64,000 nt of DNA from Prevotella sp. E2-28 (GTDB taxonomy: Bacteria > Bacteroidota > Bacteroidia > Bacteroidales > Bacteroidaceae): the NCBI RefSeq assembly GCF_022024055.1, contig NZ_CP091788.1, positions 3,348,001 to 3,412,000 on the forward strand, read 5' to 3'. The notes under the pieces were generated by a model. The model was given only the letters and a program-made list of their open reading frames with translations. It searched no databases and was not told the DNA's origin. The position numbers and the translations under genes are program-made. This document shows positions 9,535 to 17,754 of the stretch, one piece after another; position 1 is the stretch's first letter; each line of letters starts with the position of its first letter.

Positions 9535-10837
9535 TCTCTGGAGTTTCTTCTTTTTGAGGCTGCTCAGGAGTTTCCTGGGTTTCCTTGTTGTCTGTAGAGT
9601 CTTGAGTTGCTGGAGTTTCCTGATTATCTGATGACTCCGATGTTACAGGCGTTTCCTCAGCTGACTCTTTCTTCTTATCTTTTTTGCTCTTCTTTTCCTT
9701 CTTAGGCTTTTCTTCCTTAGGCGTCTTCTCCTTCTTAGCCTTCTCTACCTTAGGAGTTTTTTCCTTCTTGGACTTATCAGCCTTAGCGGCCTTAGACTCT
9801 TCAGTCTTCTTAGCCTGTTCGGCCTGTTTATCTTGCTTGGCCTTCTTAGCCTCAGCTTCAGCCTGCTTTTCCACCTCGATCTTTACGTCCTGCTCGACTT
9901 GCTGGTAATACTGGTCAAACAGCTTACGCAAAGCCTTCATTTCACCCGTCATAATCAACTGCTCAGTACGCTTCTGACGCAAGCTGTCAGCAATCATCTG
10001 CTGCTCCTCACGATAAGCTGCATCAACATCGATTCTCCATCTGTACTTTCTGGTGAGCGGGTACTCGCCAAAGCGATAAATGAACGAGAAGCGTAGCTCG
10101 TTAATCACAGGAAAAGGTACGATGGACCAATCCTGATGACCTGTAACAGGATAGCAATCACTCTCACGGTCATTATAGTACTTATCATAAGAGGCAAAGC
10201 AGAGACCTGCACTGACTCCAAGGTCGAGATCTAACGTGTTACCGTTCTTAAACTCATAAAGCGGCTTAACGACACCGTAGAGGAAACCAGCCTGAATGGC
10301 CTTACCCTGACGACCCGTTTTGCCGAGCAGCAATGAATACTTATCATAAGCGACGTAGGCGCCCCTGTAATATGTAGTATTCAGATGTTTGGGCATAAAT
10401 CTGCGTGTGGACCACAGACGTCCCCAATAGTCTTTCTTCTTAATGATAGTATCACCTTTATCGATAATACGATCATGAGGATTGATATTATATGTTGTAT
10501 CTATCTTCTGTGTATGCCAGTAGTAACGTACTTCTCCTCGAATTTCTGCCAAGTTATATACCTGAGCCGGCTTAAAATGATGCTTGGTTTGCCAGTTATA
10601 GCGAAAACCCATTCCTACAGCCCAGTGGTTGTAGTCGTAACATCCCAAATCAAATTCTGCGCTGATATTAGGTAGTAGCAAAAGCCAGTCCAACGTATTG
10701 GTTCGCAGCGAAAGACGATCAGCCAGCGTCAAAGAGTCTGGCCGATTTTTCTGCTTCGTCTCCAATAGTTGAGCATTTCCCGGTAGCACAATAGCGATTA
10801 GGAAAGCGACTAGTATATATAACTTTTTAGGTTTCAC
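9524..10837 (-). CDS. DUF3575 protein with long Lys/Glu-rich tail, first gene of fimbrial operon
   Basis: This 437-residue protein has a signal peptide (residues 1-22, ending PGNAQ) and a DUF3575-like barrel domain (about 40-290, 'LSLRTNTLDWLLLLPNISAE', 'AGFLYGVVKPLYEFKNG'). A charged helix follows (about 290-340). The tail of about 100 residues has almost no hydrophobics: first Lys/Glu/Ala-rich repeats such as 'KKEKTPKVEKAKKEKTPK', then acidic Ser/Thr/Pro/Glu-rich sequence to the end. The barrel part is typical for the family and the tail is unusual. The tail could reach through the periplasm to peptidoglycan or serve as a flexible linker. It is the first gene of the operon and overlaps the DUF5119 gene. 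Confidence 0.75.
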   Translation of the reverse strand: MKPKKLYILVAFLIAIVLPGNAQLLETKQKNRPDSLTLADRLSLRTNTLDWLLLLPNISAEFDLGCYDYNHWAVGMGFRYNWQTKHHFKPAQVYNLAEIRGEVRYYWHTQKIDTTYNINPHDRIIDKGDTIIKKKDYWGRLWSTRRFMPKHLNTTYYRGAYVAYDKYSLLLGKTGRQGKAIQAGFLYGVVKPLYEFKNGNTLDLDLGVSAGLCFASYDKYYNDRESDCYPVTGHQDWSIVPFPVINELRFSFIYRFGEYPLTRKYRWRIDVDAAYREEQQMIADSLRQKRTEQLIMTGEMKALRKLFDQYYQQVEQDVKIEVEKQAEAEAKKAKQDKQAEQAKKTEESKAAKADKSKKEKTPKVEKAKKEKTPKEEKPKKEKKSKKDKKKESAEETPVTSESSDNQETPATQDSTDNKETQETPEQPQKEETPENED

Positions 10838-10910
10838 TACTTTAGTTTCTTCGTTCTGAATTTACTTCATTTTTGTCACTTTATCCACATCAATTAATAG
10901 TAAACGAATG

Positions 10911-10939
10911 CAAAGGTATAGATATTTATATTAATATAA
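10911..10939 (-). promoter_or_regulatory. Putative fimbrial operon promoter with adjacent palindrome
   Basis: CAAAGGTA at 10911-10918 is a good minus-strand -7 element (TACCTTTG) about 70 bases before the first fimbrial gene. No TTTG is seen at the expected -33 position. A perfect 14-bp palindrome (TTATATTAATATAA, 10926-10939) sits there instead, which suggests operator control or activator dependence. Confidence 0.45.
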
Positions 10940-10998
10940 GAATTTTTGTCTATTAAAAAACATTAACACTAGGAATGCTTTAACAAATGTCACCCACA

Positions 10999-12738
10999 CT
11001 ATGCCTCTCGCTGACGAGTACCCATACGAGCCTCAACAACGTTAACCACATAGTCGCCCAGCTTTTCGCACTCATTGACTAAGTCAATGTAAATAGTACC
11101 TTCAGCATAGGTATAGGCGTGATTGTTCACATCAATGATATTCTGTGCCTTCAACTGATTACGATAATTATTGATTTCGTTCTCAATATTAAAGGTGCGG
11201 TTCACATCGTAAGCCTCCTTACGACCACCCATCAGTTTGTTCATCTGGGTAAGGGCCTGGTCGGTGAGTCCCATCATCTGATGCAGGTGACTGTACTGCT
11301 TCTCAATGAAGTGATCCTCCTTCTTAGAATACTTACGATTAATAGTACGAGCCATGTTGAAGCAGGCATCACCAATAGACTCCAGTTCGCTGACCTCGCG
11401 GAGCATAGCACGAATCTTGGCCTTTGTCTCATCAGAGAGGTGGGCATCGCTGACACTCTCCAGATACTTGGCAATCTCAAGTTCCATGTTATCCGAGATT
11501 CCTTCGTACTTCTCAATACGGGTATATAGTTTGTTGAACTCCTGCTCGTTATTTTTATCCTTACTATGCTCACTTGATGAGAGGTTAAGCAAATCCTGCA
11601 CCATACCAAACATGCGCTGCATACGGTTAGAGAAGGCCTGTATCTCCTTCTGAGCCTCGAGCACCGAGAGCTCTGGGGTCTTCATGAAGCCAGCAGTAAT
11701 GAAGTGCAAGCGGAAGTCCTCTTCCTCGTCCACCTTCTTTGGCTTAATAACCCAGCATACGAACTTCTCAATCTGAGGAATGAACCAAATCAGAATGCTA
11801 GCATTGATAACGTTGAAGCCTGAGTGGAAAGCAGCCAGTACGAAGGTGAGGTATTTATCCTTTGGCATATCGGTCATATCCTGATGGAACATCTCGCTGC
11901 CCACATACTTCACAACCCACTCTACACCATCAACGAACCAATAGAAGACGCAGAGGATCCAGAGCACACCAAAGATATTAAAGAACATGTGAGCCAAAGC
12001 AGCACGACGTGCCTGCGTATTAGCAGAGAGGGCAGCCAGATTAGAAGTGATGGTAGTTCCGATATTCTCACCCAGCACCAGAGCGATACCCATCGAGATA
12101 GGCATGGCACCACTACCGCAGAGCAACATGGTGATAGCCATCACGGCAGCACTTGACTGCACGCAGAAGGTCAACACACCACCTAGAAGCAAGAACACAA
12201 AGACGGTAAGGTAAGAATCTTTGGGGAAAGATGCAAAGAAATTCAGCACGGCCTCATTATGTCCCAAGTCCATCTTCTGGCCTGTGAGGCGCAGCGTGGT
12301 GAGTCCCAAAAGCAACAAGCCCAATCCAAAGAGGAAGTCGCCAACATAGCGGTGCTTCTTCATATAAATCAGGATGATGCCCAGAAAGAATCCAATATAA
12401 GAAACTATACTAATATCAAACGACGCACCCAAGGCCATAATCCATGCGGTAAACGTCGTACCGATGTTGGCACCCATAATCACCGAAATGGCCTGAGCCA
12501 GCGTGAGCAGTCCGGCATTAACAAAAGATACGGTCATCACCGTGGTAGCCGTAGAAGACTGCACAGAGGCAGTAACTACCGAACCTGTAAGAAGACCAGT
12601 AAAACGATTGGATGTCATGGCTCCGAGGGCGTGACGCAACTGCGGACCTGCCATTTTCTGTAAGGCTTCGCTCATGGACTTCATACCAAACATGAGAAGT
12701 GCCAGTGAGCCGAGCATTGTAAAAATAGTGAGCATCAT
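10999..12738 (-). CDS. Na/Pi cotransporter family protein with PhoU-like domain
   Basis: This 579-residue inner-membrane protein carries the duplicated Na/phosphate cotransporter signature: 'QSSTATTVMTVSFVNAG' near residue 60 and 'QSSAAVMAITMLLCGSG' near residue 190, each followed by a 'GANIGTT' or 'GENIGTT' motif. About eight to nine hydrophobic segments fill residues 1-330. The C-terminal 240 residues form a helical cytoplasmic domain like PhoU. The family (NptA-related) imports inorganic phosphate with sodium. Genes on either side are not phosphate-related, so the substrate rests on family knowledge. It is transcribed away from the nucleoside kinase gene. Two adjacent Met codons could serve as start. 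Confidence 0.9.
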   Translation of the reverse strand: MMLTIFTMLGSLALLMFGMKSMSEALQKMAGPQLRHALGAMTSNRFTGLLTGSVVTASVQSSTATTVMTVSFVNAGLLTLAQAISVIMGANIGTTFTAWIMALGASFDISIVSYIGFFLGIILIYMKKHRYVGDFLFGLGLLLLGLTTLRLTGQKMDLGHNEAVLNFFASFPKDSYLTVFVFLLLGGVLTFCVQSSAAVMAITMLLCGSGAMPISMGIALVLGENIGTTITSNLAALSANTQARRAALAHMFFNIFGVLWILCVFYWFVDGVEWVVKYVGSEMFHQDMTDMPKDKYLTFVLAAFHSGFNVINASILIWFIPQIEKFVCWVIKPKKVDEEEDFRLHFITAGFMKTPELSVLEAQKEIQAFSNRMQRMFGMVQDLLNLSSSEHSKDKNNEQEFNKLYTRIEKYEGISDNMELEIAKYLESVSDAHLSDETKAKIRAMLREVSELESIGDACFNMARTINRKYSKKEDHFIEKQYSHLHQMMGLTDQALTQMNKLMGGRKEAYDVNRTFNIENEINNYRNQLKAQNIIDVNNHAYTYAEGTIYIDLVNECEKLGDYVVNVVEARMGTRQREA

Positions 12739-12785
12739 AAGCTATATCTATATGATAGTTCGTTATGGTTTCATTCTTTTGCGTG

Positions 12786-12844
12786 CAAAGATACGAAAAT
12801 TTTTTAATAAATGCATGTTTGTTCAAAAAACTTTTGTAAATTTG
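12786..12844. promoter_or_regulatory. Divergent promoter region (Na/Pi transporter and nucleoside kinase)
   Basis: CAAAGATA at 12786-12793 reads as a minus-strand -7 box (TATCTTTG) and TAAATTTG at 12837-12844 as a plus-strand -7 box. The matching -33 TTTG elements are poor or at non-standard spacing, so only the -7 boxes are supported. Confidence 0.4.
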
Positions 12845-12881
12845 CACCCAAACCCTAAAACGCGAACAAAACATTAAAGAT

Positions 12882-14543
12882 ATGGAAAAGACAATTAGCG
12901 TGGTCTGCCTAAACAATAATCAGACCTACGAAGTACCTATGGGGTCCAACCTCAAAGAAGCCTATCAGCAGATGGGTTTTTCAATGAAATACGAACCAAT
13001 CCTCGCGCATATTAATAATAAGGTAGAAGGAATGCACTATCGACTCTATAAACCAAAGAGCATAGAGTTCCTGGATATCACCTCGGCTTCAGGACAGCGC
13101 GCCTATACTCGCACTCTGTTCTTCATCTTATGCAAAGCTGTACGCGATTTATACACACCTTGCAAGGTGGCTATCGACATCCCTGTAAGTAATGGTTATT
13201 ATGTTGACCTGAACATCGGCAGACCCGTTACGCTGGAAGATGCTGGCCGCATACGTAAGCGGATGCAGGAAATCATTGATGCAGCCTACCCAATCCATCG
13301 CCATGAGACATCGACGGAAGAGGCTATCGAGATGTTCACAAACCTGCACACCTTCTCAAAAGTAAAATTGCTGAAGAGCACAGGTTCACTCTATACCACC
13401 TACTATGATATAGACGAATACTACGATTATTTCTATGGTGCCCTACTCACGAACACGAAGCAATGCTATCTTTTCGGACTGGAGAAATACTACGACGGTC
13501 TGTTGCTGCGCATCCCGTCTCGTGAGCATCCTGATGAATTGGGCGAACTCATCATGCAAGATAAGATGTTTGGTATCTTCAAGGAGCACCACCGCTGGCA
13601 AAGTATTCTGGGAATGAGAACTATCGGCGACCTTAACGAATGTATCGACAAAGGCTATAGTTCACAACTCATTCAAATCAGCGAGGCTCTACAAGAGAAG
13701 AAAATAGCACGTATTGCCGATGAGATAGCCAACAGAAAAGGTATCAAACTGGTGCTTATAGCAGGGCCGTCATCCAGCGGAAAGACTACTACATGTAAGC
13801 GTCTATCGGTACAATTGGCCGTCAACAGCATCAAGCCAGTACCTATCTCACTGGATGACTATTTCCTAGATCGCGACAAGACACCACGCGACGAGACTGG
13901 CGATTATGACTTTGAGCACCTACATGCCCTGAACTTGCCACTTCTCAGGGAACAAATGAACGCCTTGTTCCGCGGTGAAGAAGTGGAACTGCCACGCTAT
14001 GACTTCCCAACGGGCAAAAGCGTGAAAAGCGGCAGAAAACTACGCCTGCACGACGACGAGATTCTGGTGGTAGAAGGCATCCATGCACTGAACCCAGAAC
14101 TGATGGAGGGTGTACCACAGGAACAAATATACCGTGTGTATGCCTCGGCACTGACCACACTGTTGCTCGACAACCATAACTATGTACCCACCACCGACAA
14201 CCGATTATTGCGCCGCATTATCCGTGACTATAAATATCGCAGCGTATCGGCACAGGAAACCATCCGTCGCTGGCCATCGGTACGCAAAGGTGAGAATAAA
14301 TGGATATTCCCTTATCAAGAGAACTGCGATCAGATGTTCAACTCAGCCATGCTCTTTGAACTGGCTGTTATCAAGAGTCAGGCAGAACCCTTATTGGAAC
14401 AAGTGCCAGAGAACTGTCCTGAATACGCTGAAGCTTACCGCTTACGTAAGTTCTTGAGGTATATACGTCCTATTCCCGAGGATCAGATTCCACCGACCTC
14501 GCTACTGCGCGAGTTCTTGGGAGGCTCATCATTTGAATACTAA
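12882..14543 (+). CDS. Nucleoside (uridine) kinase-like protein with N-terminal TGS-like region
   Basis: The 553-residue protein has three parts. Residues 1-65 resemble a TGS domain ('MEKTISVVCLNNNQTYEVP'). Residues about 70-270 resemble the second additional domain of threonyl-tRNA synthetases. Residues about 285-490 form a uridine-kinase/phosphoribulokinase P-loop domain with Walker A 'AGPSSSGKTTTCKRL' and 'ISLDDYFLDRDKTPRDETG'. This architecture is common in Bacteroidales and Clostridia and is usually annotated as nucleoside kinase. It would phosphorylate uridine or a related nucleoside in the cytoplasm. What the tRNA-synthetase-like half binds is not known. It starts about 35 bases after a -7 box and ends before a 14-bp inverted repeat. 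Confidence 0.87.
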   Translation: MEKTISVVCLNNNQTYEVPMGSNLKEAYQQMGFSMKYEPILAHINNKVEGMHYRLYKPKSIEFLDITSASGQRAYTRTLFFILCKAVRDLYTPCKVAIDIPVSNGYYVDLNIGRPVTLEDAGRIRKRMQEIIDAAYPIHRHETSTEEAIEMFTNLHTFSKVKLLKSTGSLYTTYYDIDEYYDYFYGALLTNTKQCYLFGLEKYYDGLLLRIPSREHPDELGELIMQDKMFGIFKEHHRWQSILGMRTIGDLNECIDKGYSSQLIQISEALQEKKIARIADEIANRKGIKLVLIAGPSSSGKTTTCKRLSVQLAVNSIKPVPISLDDYFLDRDKTPRDETGDYDFEHLHALNLPLLREQMNALFRGEEVELPRYDFPTGKSVKSGRKLRLHDDEILVVEGIHALNPELMEGVPQEQIYRVYASALTTLLLDNHNYVPTTDNRLLRRIIRDYKYRSVSAQETIRRWPSVRKGENKWIFPYQENCDQMFNSAMLFELAVIKSQAEPLLEQVPENCPEYAEAYRLRKFLRYIRPIPEDQIPPTSLLREFLGGSSFEY

Positions 14544-14563
14544 ACTGCATATTTATAGTAAAT

Positions 14564-14605
14564 AAAATGCATATTTGCGGCTTTTTTGCTACAAATATGC
14601 ATTTT
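14564..14605. terminator. Perfect 14-bp inverted repeat, likely terminator hairpin
   Basis: AAAATGCATATTTG (14564-14577) pairs perfectly with CAAATATGCATTTT (14592-14605) across a 14-base loop, just after the nucleoside kinase stop. The 3' arm ends in TTTT, so it can act as a weak intrinsic terminator. The stem is A/T-rich and could instead be a protein-binding site for the korAB promoter that starts 13 bases later. Confidence 0.5.
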
Positions 14606-14617
14606 CTGCGTATTTTC

Positions 14618-14649
14618 TTTGGCATTCCCATCAAAAATGAATAATTTTG
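14618..14649 (+). promoter_or_regulatory. Promoter of korAB
   Basis: TTTG (14618-14621), a 20-base spacer and TAATTTTG (14642-14649) match the Bacteroidetes sigma-ABfr consensus. The start codon is 41 bases downstream. Confidence 0.7.
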
Positions 14650-14689
14650 CAGCCGTTTAAGAGAAAGTAAGTAATTAAACCAAATAATT

Positions 14690-16537
14690 ATGGCTGAACA
14701 ATTGGAAGTGAAAGAGCTCGATCAAGTGGTCGTTCGTTTTTCAGGAGACTCTGGCGACGGTATGCAGCTCGCCGGCAACATTTTCTCTACGGTCTCAGCT
14801 ACCGTAGGTAACGGTATTTCAACATTCCCCGACTATCCCGCTGACATCCGCGCCCCGCAAGGTTCGCTGACAGGCGTGTCTGGTTTCCAGGTACACATCG
14901 GTGCTGGTAAGGTGTACACCCCTGGTGATAAGTGCGACGTGCTGGTAGCTATGAATGCTGCTGCACTGAAGACACAGTATCGCTATGCAAAGCCAGGTGC
15001 CACTATCATCATCGACACCGACTCTTTCGGTCCTAAAGATCTGGAGAAGGCTCAGTTTGCTTCTGAGGACTACCTCGGCGAGATGGGTATCGATCCAGAC
15101 CGCGTGATTCAGTGCCCACTGACCACGATGGTGAAGGATTGTCTGGCCGACAGCGGCATGGACAATAAGGCCATGTTGAAGTGTAGAAACATGTTTGCAC
15201 TGGGTCTCGTTTGCTGGTTGTTCGACCGCGACCTGAACCTTGTTGGTAACTTCCTCAAGGAGAAGTTCGCCAAGAAGCCCGCTATTGCCGAGGCTAACAT
15301 CAAGGTGATTCAGGCTGGTTGGGACTACGGACACAACACACACTCAAATGCTATCAATGTTTATCGTGTAGAAACCAAGGACAAGGTTCCTGGACGCTAT
15401 ATGGATATTACTGGTAACAAGGCTACTGCTTACGGCTTCATTGCTGCTGCCGAGAAAGCTGGTCTGCGCCTCTACCTAGGTTCTTATCCTATCACCCCTG
15501 CTACCGACGTACTGCACGAGCTCTCTAAGCACAAGTCTTGCGGCGTAATCACCGTACAGTGTGAGGACGAGATTTCTGGTTGTGCATCAGCACTGGGCGC
15601 TTCGTTCGCAGGTGCACTGGGTGTTACCTCAACCTCTGGTCCTGGTGTATGTTTGAAGAGTGAGGCCATGAACCTGGCTGTTATCATGGAGCTGCCTTTG
15701 GTTGTACTCGACGTACAGCGTGGTGGTCCTGCCACTGGTCTTCCCACGAAGTCAGAGCAGACCGACCTGCTGCAGGCACTCTTCGGACGTAACGGTGAAA
15801 GCCCCATGCCCGTGATGGCTGCGACAAGTCCTGCCGACTGCTTCGATGCTGCTTATCAGGCTGCCAAGATGGCCCTTGAGCACATGACACCAGTTGTACT
15901 GCTCACCGATGCTTATATTGCTAATGGTTCTGGCGCTTTCAAGTTGCCTGAAATGGCTAAGCTCGATGCCATCAATCCTCCTTATGTTCCTGAGGAGCTG
16001 AAGGGTAAGTGGACACCATATATGCGTGCAGAGAACGGCACTCGCTACTGGGCAGTACCTGGTCGCGAAGGTTTCGCACACATTCTTGGTGGACTGGAGA
16101 AGGACTCTAACACTGGTGCCATCTCTACCAACCCTGAGAACCACGACTTGATGACTCGTCTGCGTCAGCAAAAGATTGATAATATCCAGGTGCCCGACCT
16201 CGATGTTGACGGCGACGTACAGGATGCTGACCTACTCATCGTAGGCTTCGGTTCAACCTTTGGTCACCTGCACTCTGCAATGGACGAGCTCCGTGCTAAG
16301 GGCTACAAGGTAGCACAGGCTCAATTCAAGTATCTGAACCCACTGCCAAAGAACACCGCCGATGTACTCACAAAATACAAGAAGGTAGTTGTGGCTGAGC
16401 AGAACATGGGTCAGCTCGCTGCCTACCTCCGTATGAAGGTTGACGGCTTCATACCTTACCAGTTCAATCAGGTAAAGGGTCAGCCTTTCGTAGTAGAAGA
16501 GTTAGTGAACGCATTCGAGGAGATCTTGAAAAAGTAA
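14690..16537 (+). CDS. korA: 2-oxoacid:ferredoxin oxidoreductase, fused gamma/alpha subunit (KorA)
   Basis: This 615-residue protein begins with a gamma-type domain (about 10-190, 'VVRFSGDSGDGMQLAGNIFS') fused to the alpha, pyrimidine-binding part (about 220-610, 'LYLGSYPITPATDVLHELSK', 'CEDEISGCASALGASFAGA', 'TSTSGPGVCLKSEAMNLAV'). This two-subunit layout fits 2-oxoglutarate:ferredoxin oxidoreductase, which makes succinyl-CoA from 2-oxoglutarate (or the reverse) with ferredoxin as electron carrier. The thiamine-diphosphate subunit is encoded next, 32 bases later. Pyruvate or branched-chain oxoacids remain possible substrates. No ferredoxin-type delta subunit is encoded nearby. High use of GGT, GCT and CTG codons suggests strong expression. 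Confidence 0.92.
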   Translation: MAEQLEVKELDQVVVRFSGDSGDGMQLAGNIFSTVSATVGNGISTFPDYPADIRAPQGSLTGVSGFQVHIGAGKVYTPGDKCDVLVAMNAAALKTQYRYAKPGATIIIDTDSFGPKDLEKAQFASEDYLGEMGIDPDRVIQCPLTTMVKDCLADSGMDNKAMLKCRNMFALGLVCWLFDRDLNLVGNFLKEKFAKKPAIAEANIKVIQAGWDYGHNTHSNAINVYRVETKDKVPGRYMDITGNKATAYGFIAAAEKAGLRLYLGSYPITPATDVLHELSKHKSCGVITVQCEDEISGCASALGASFAGALGVTSTSGPGVCLKSEAMNLAVIMELPLVVLDVQRGGPATGLPTKSEQTDLLQALFGRNGESPMPVMAATSPADCFDAAYQAAKMALEHMTPVVLLTDAYIANGSGAFKLPEMAKLDAINPPYVPEELKGKWTPYMRAENGTRYWAVPGREGFAHILGGLEKDSNTGAISTNPENHDLMTRLRQQKIDNIQVPDLDVDGDVQDADLLIVGFGSTFGHLHSAMDELRAKGYKVAQAQFKYLNPLPKNTADVLTKYKKVVVAEQNMGQLAAYLRMKVDGFIPYQFNQVKGQPFVVEELVNAFEEILKK

Positions 16538-16567
16538 AAAGGTAAAAAAAGTAAAAAGGTAAAACCA
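16535..16567. repeat. Short A-rich tandem repeat between korA and korB
   Basis: The 32-base korA-korB gap is almost entirely a twofold repeat of the unit AAAAAGTAAAAAGGTA, which also includes the korA stop codon. It may serve as an unstructured ribosome-loading region for korB, or may be a slippage product. Confidence 0.6.
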
Positions 16568-16569
16568 TT

Positions 16570-17574
16570 ATGAGTTATACAGCACAAGATTTTAAGAAAG
16601 GCCAGCCTCGTTGGTGCCCTGGTTGTGGCGACCACTTCTTCCTGGCTTCACTCCATAAGGCTATGGCCGAGATTGGCGTAGCTCCCGAGAACGTAGCAGT
16701 TATCTCTGGTATCGGTTGTTCTAGCCGTCTGCCCCACTACATGGCTACCTATGGCATGAACACCATCCATGGTCGTGCTGCTGCCATCGCTACTGGTGCA
16801 AAGGTTGCCAACCCAAACCTGACCGTATGGCAGGTATCAGGTGATGGCGACGGACTGGCTATCGGTGGTAACCACTTCATTCACGCTAATCGTCGTAACA
16901 TCGACCTAAACATGATTCTCTTGAACAACCGTATCTACGGTTTGACCAAGGGTCAGTACTCTCCCACCTCCCCTCGTGGCTTCGTATCAAAGTCTAGCCC
17001 TTACGGCACAGTAGAGGATCCATTCCGCCCAGCTGAGCTCTGCTTTGGTGCACGCGGACACTTCTTCGCCCGTTGCGTGGCTACCGATGCCAAGGGAACA
17101 GTAGAGGTACTGAAGGCTGCTTACGAGCACAAAGGTGCCAGCGTTACTGAGGTATTGCAGAACTGTGTGATTTTCAACGACCACTGTCACGATGTGGTTT
17201 ACAACAACGAAGGTCGTAAGAAGAATGCCATTTACGTGAAGCACGGCGAGAAGCTAGTGTTTGGCGAGAACAATGAGTTCGGACTGGTACAGCAGGGCTT
17301 TGGTTTGAAGGTTGTAGAGATTGGCAAGGACGGTTACACCATCGACGATGTTCTCGTTCATGATGCTCACTGCGAAGATAACACCCTGCAGCTGAAGCTC
17401 GCCATGATGACACCTGAGGATGGATTCCCCATCGCACTGGGTGTAATCCGCGACGTGGACGCTCCAACCTACAACGATGCTGTTCACGCACAGCTCGCTG
17501 AGGTCAGCGCACAGAAGAAGTATCACAACTTCGAGGAACTGCTCGAAACAAATGATATCTGGGAGGTAAAATAA
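16570..17574 (+). CDS. korB: 2-oxoacid:ferredoxin oxidoreductase beta subunit (KorB)
   Basis: This 334-residue subunit binds thiamine diphosphate and iron-sulfur. 'PRWCPGCGDH' near residue 15 supplies Cys residues. The thiamine-binding stretch starts at 'VSGDGDGLAIGGNHFIHA' (about 95) and continues through 'NNRIYGLTKGQYSPTSPRG'. It pairs with KorA to form the heterodimeric cytoplasmic enzyme, which feeds electrons from 2-oxoacid decarboxylation into ferredoxin under anaerobic conditions. It is the last gene of the operon and is followed by a strong intrinsic terminator. Confidence 0.92.
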   Translation: MSYTAQDFKKGQPRWCPGCGDHFFLASLHKAMAEIGVAPENVAVISGIGCSSRLPHYMATYGMNTIHGRAAAIATGAKVANPNLTVWQVSGDGDGLAIGGNHFIHANRRNIDLNMILLNNRIYGLTKGQYSPTSPRGFVSKSSPYGTVEDPFRPAELCFGARGHFFARCVATDAKGTVEVLKAAYEHKGASVTEVLQNCVIFNDHCHDVVYNNEGRKKNAIYVKHGEKLVFGENNEFGLVQQGFGLKVVEIGKDGYTIDDVLVHDAHCEDNTLQLKLAMMTPEDGFPIALGVIRDVDAPTYNDAVHAQLAEVSAQKKYHNFEELLETNDIWEVK

Positions 17575-17602
17575 TACACGATATTTGCAAACTCCACTTT
17601 AC

Positions 17603-17640
17603 AAACTTCCTCAAAACGCGCAGTTTTGAGGAAGTTTTTT
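17603..17640 (+). terminator. Intrinsic terminator of korAB
   Basis: AAACTTCCTCAAAAC pairs with GTTTTGAGGAAGTTT across a short loop and is followed by a T-run. It lies about 30 bases after the korB stop. Confidence 0.88.
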
Positions 17641-17657
17641 GTATACCTATACATCCT

Positions 17658-17704
17658 ATTTATTAATTAATTATGAATTATGAATTATCAATTATCAATT
17701 ATTT
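17658..17704. repeat. ATTA/GAATTAT/TCAATTA micro-repeat
   Basis: The gap before the symporter contains successive direct repeats: ATTA three times, ATGAATT twice and ATCAATT twice. A possible -7 box (TACCTTTG, 17707-17714) follows at once. Similar low-complexity words occur at 16.5, 26.3, 51.9, 57.8 and 58.2 kb. Confidence 0.6.
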
Positions 17705-17754
17705 ACTACCTTTGCAGCCAAATTTATAAACCTAAATAACAATTTAAAAGAAAT

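Noticed and set aside
10838..10998. Invertible promoter (phase variation) upstream of the fimbrial operon
   Set aside because: No pair of inverted repeats flanks the promoter, and no tyrosine recombinase gene is nearby.
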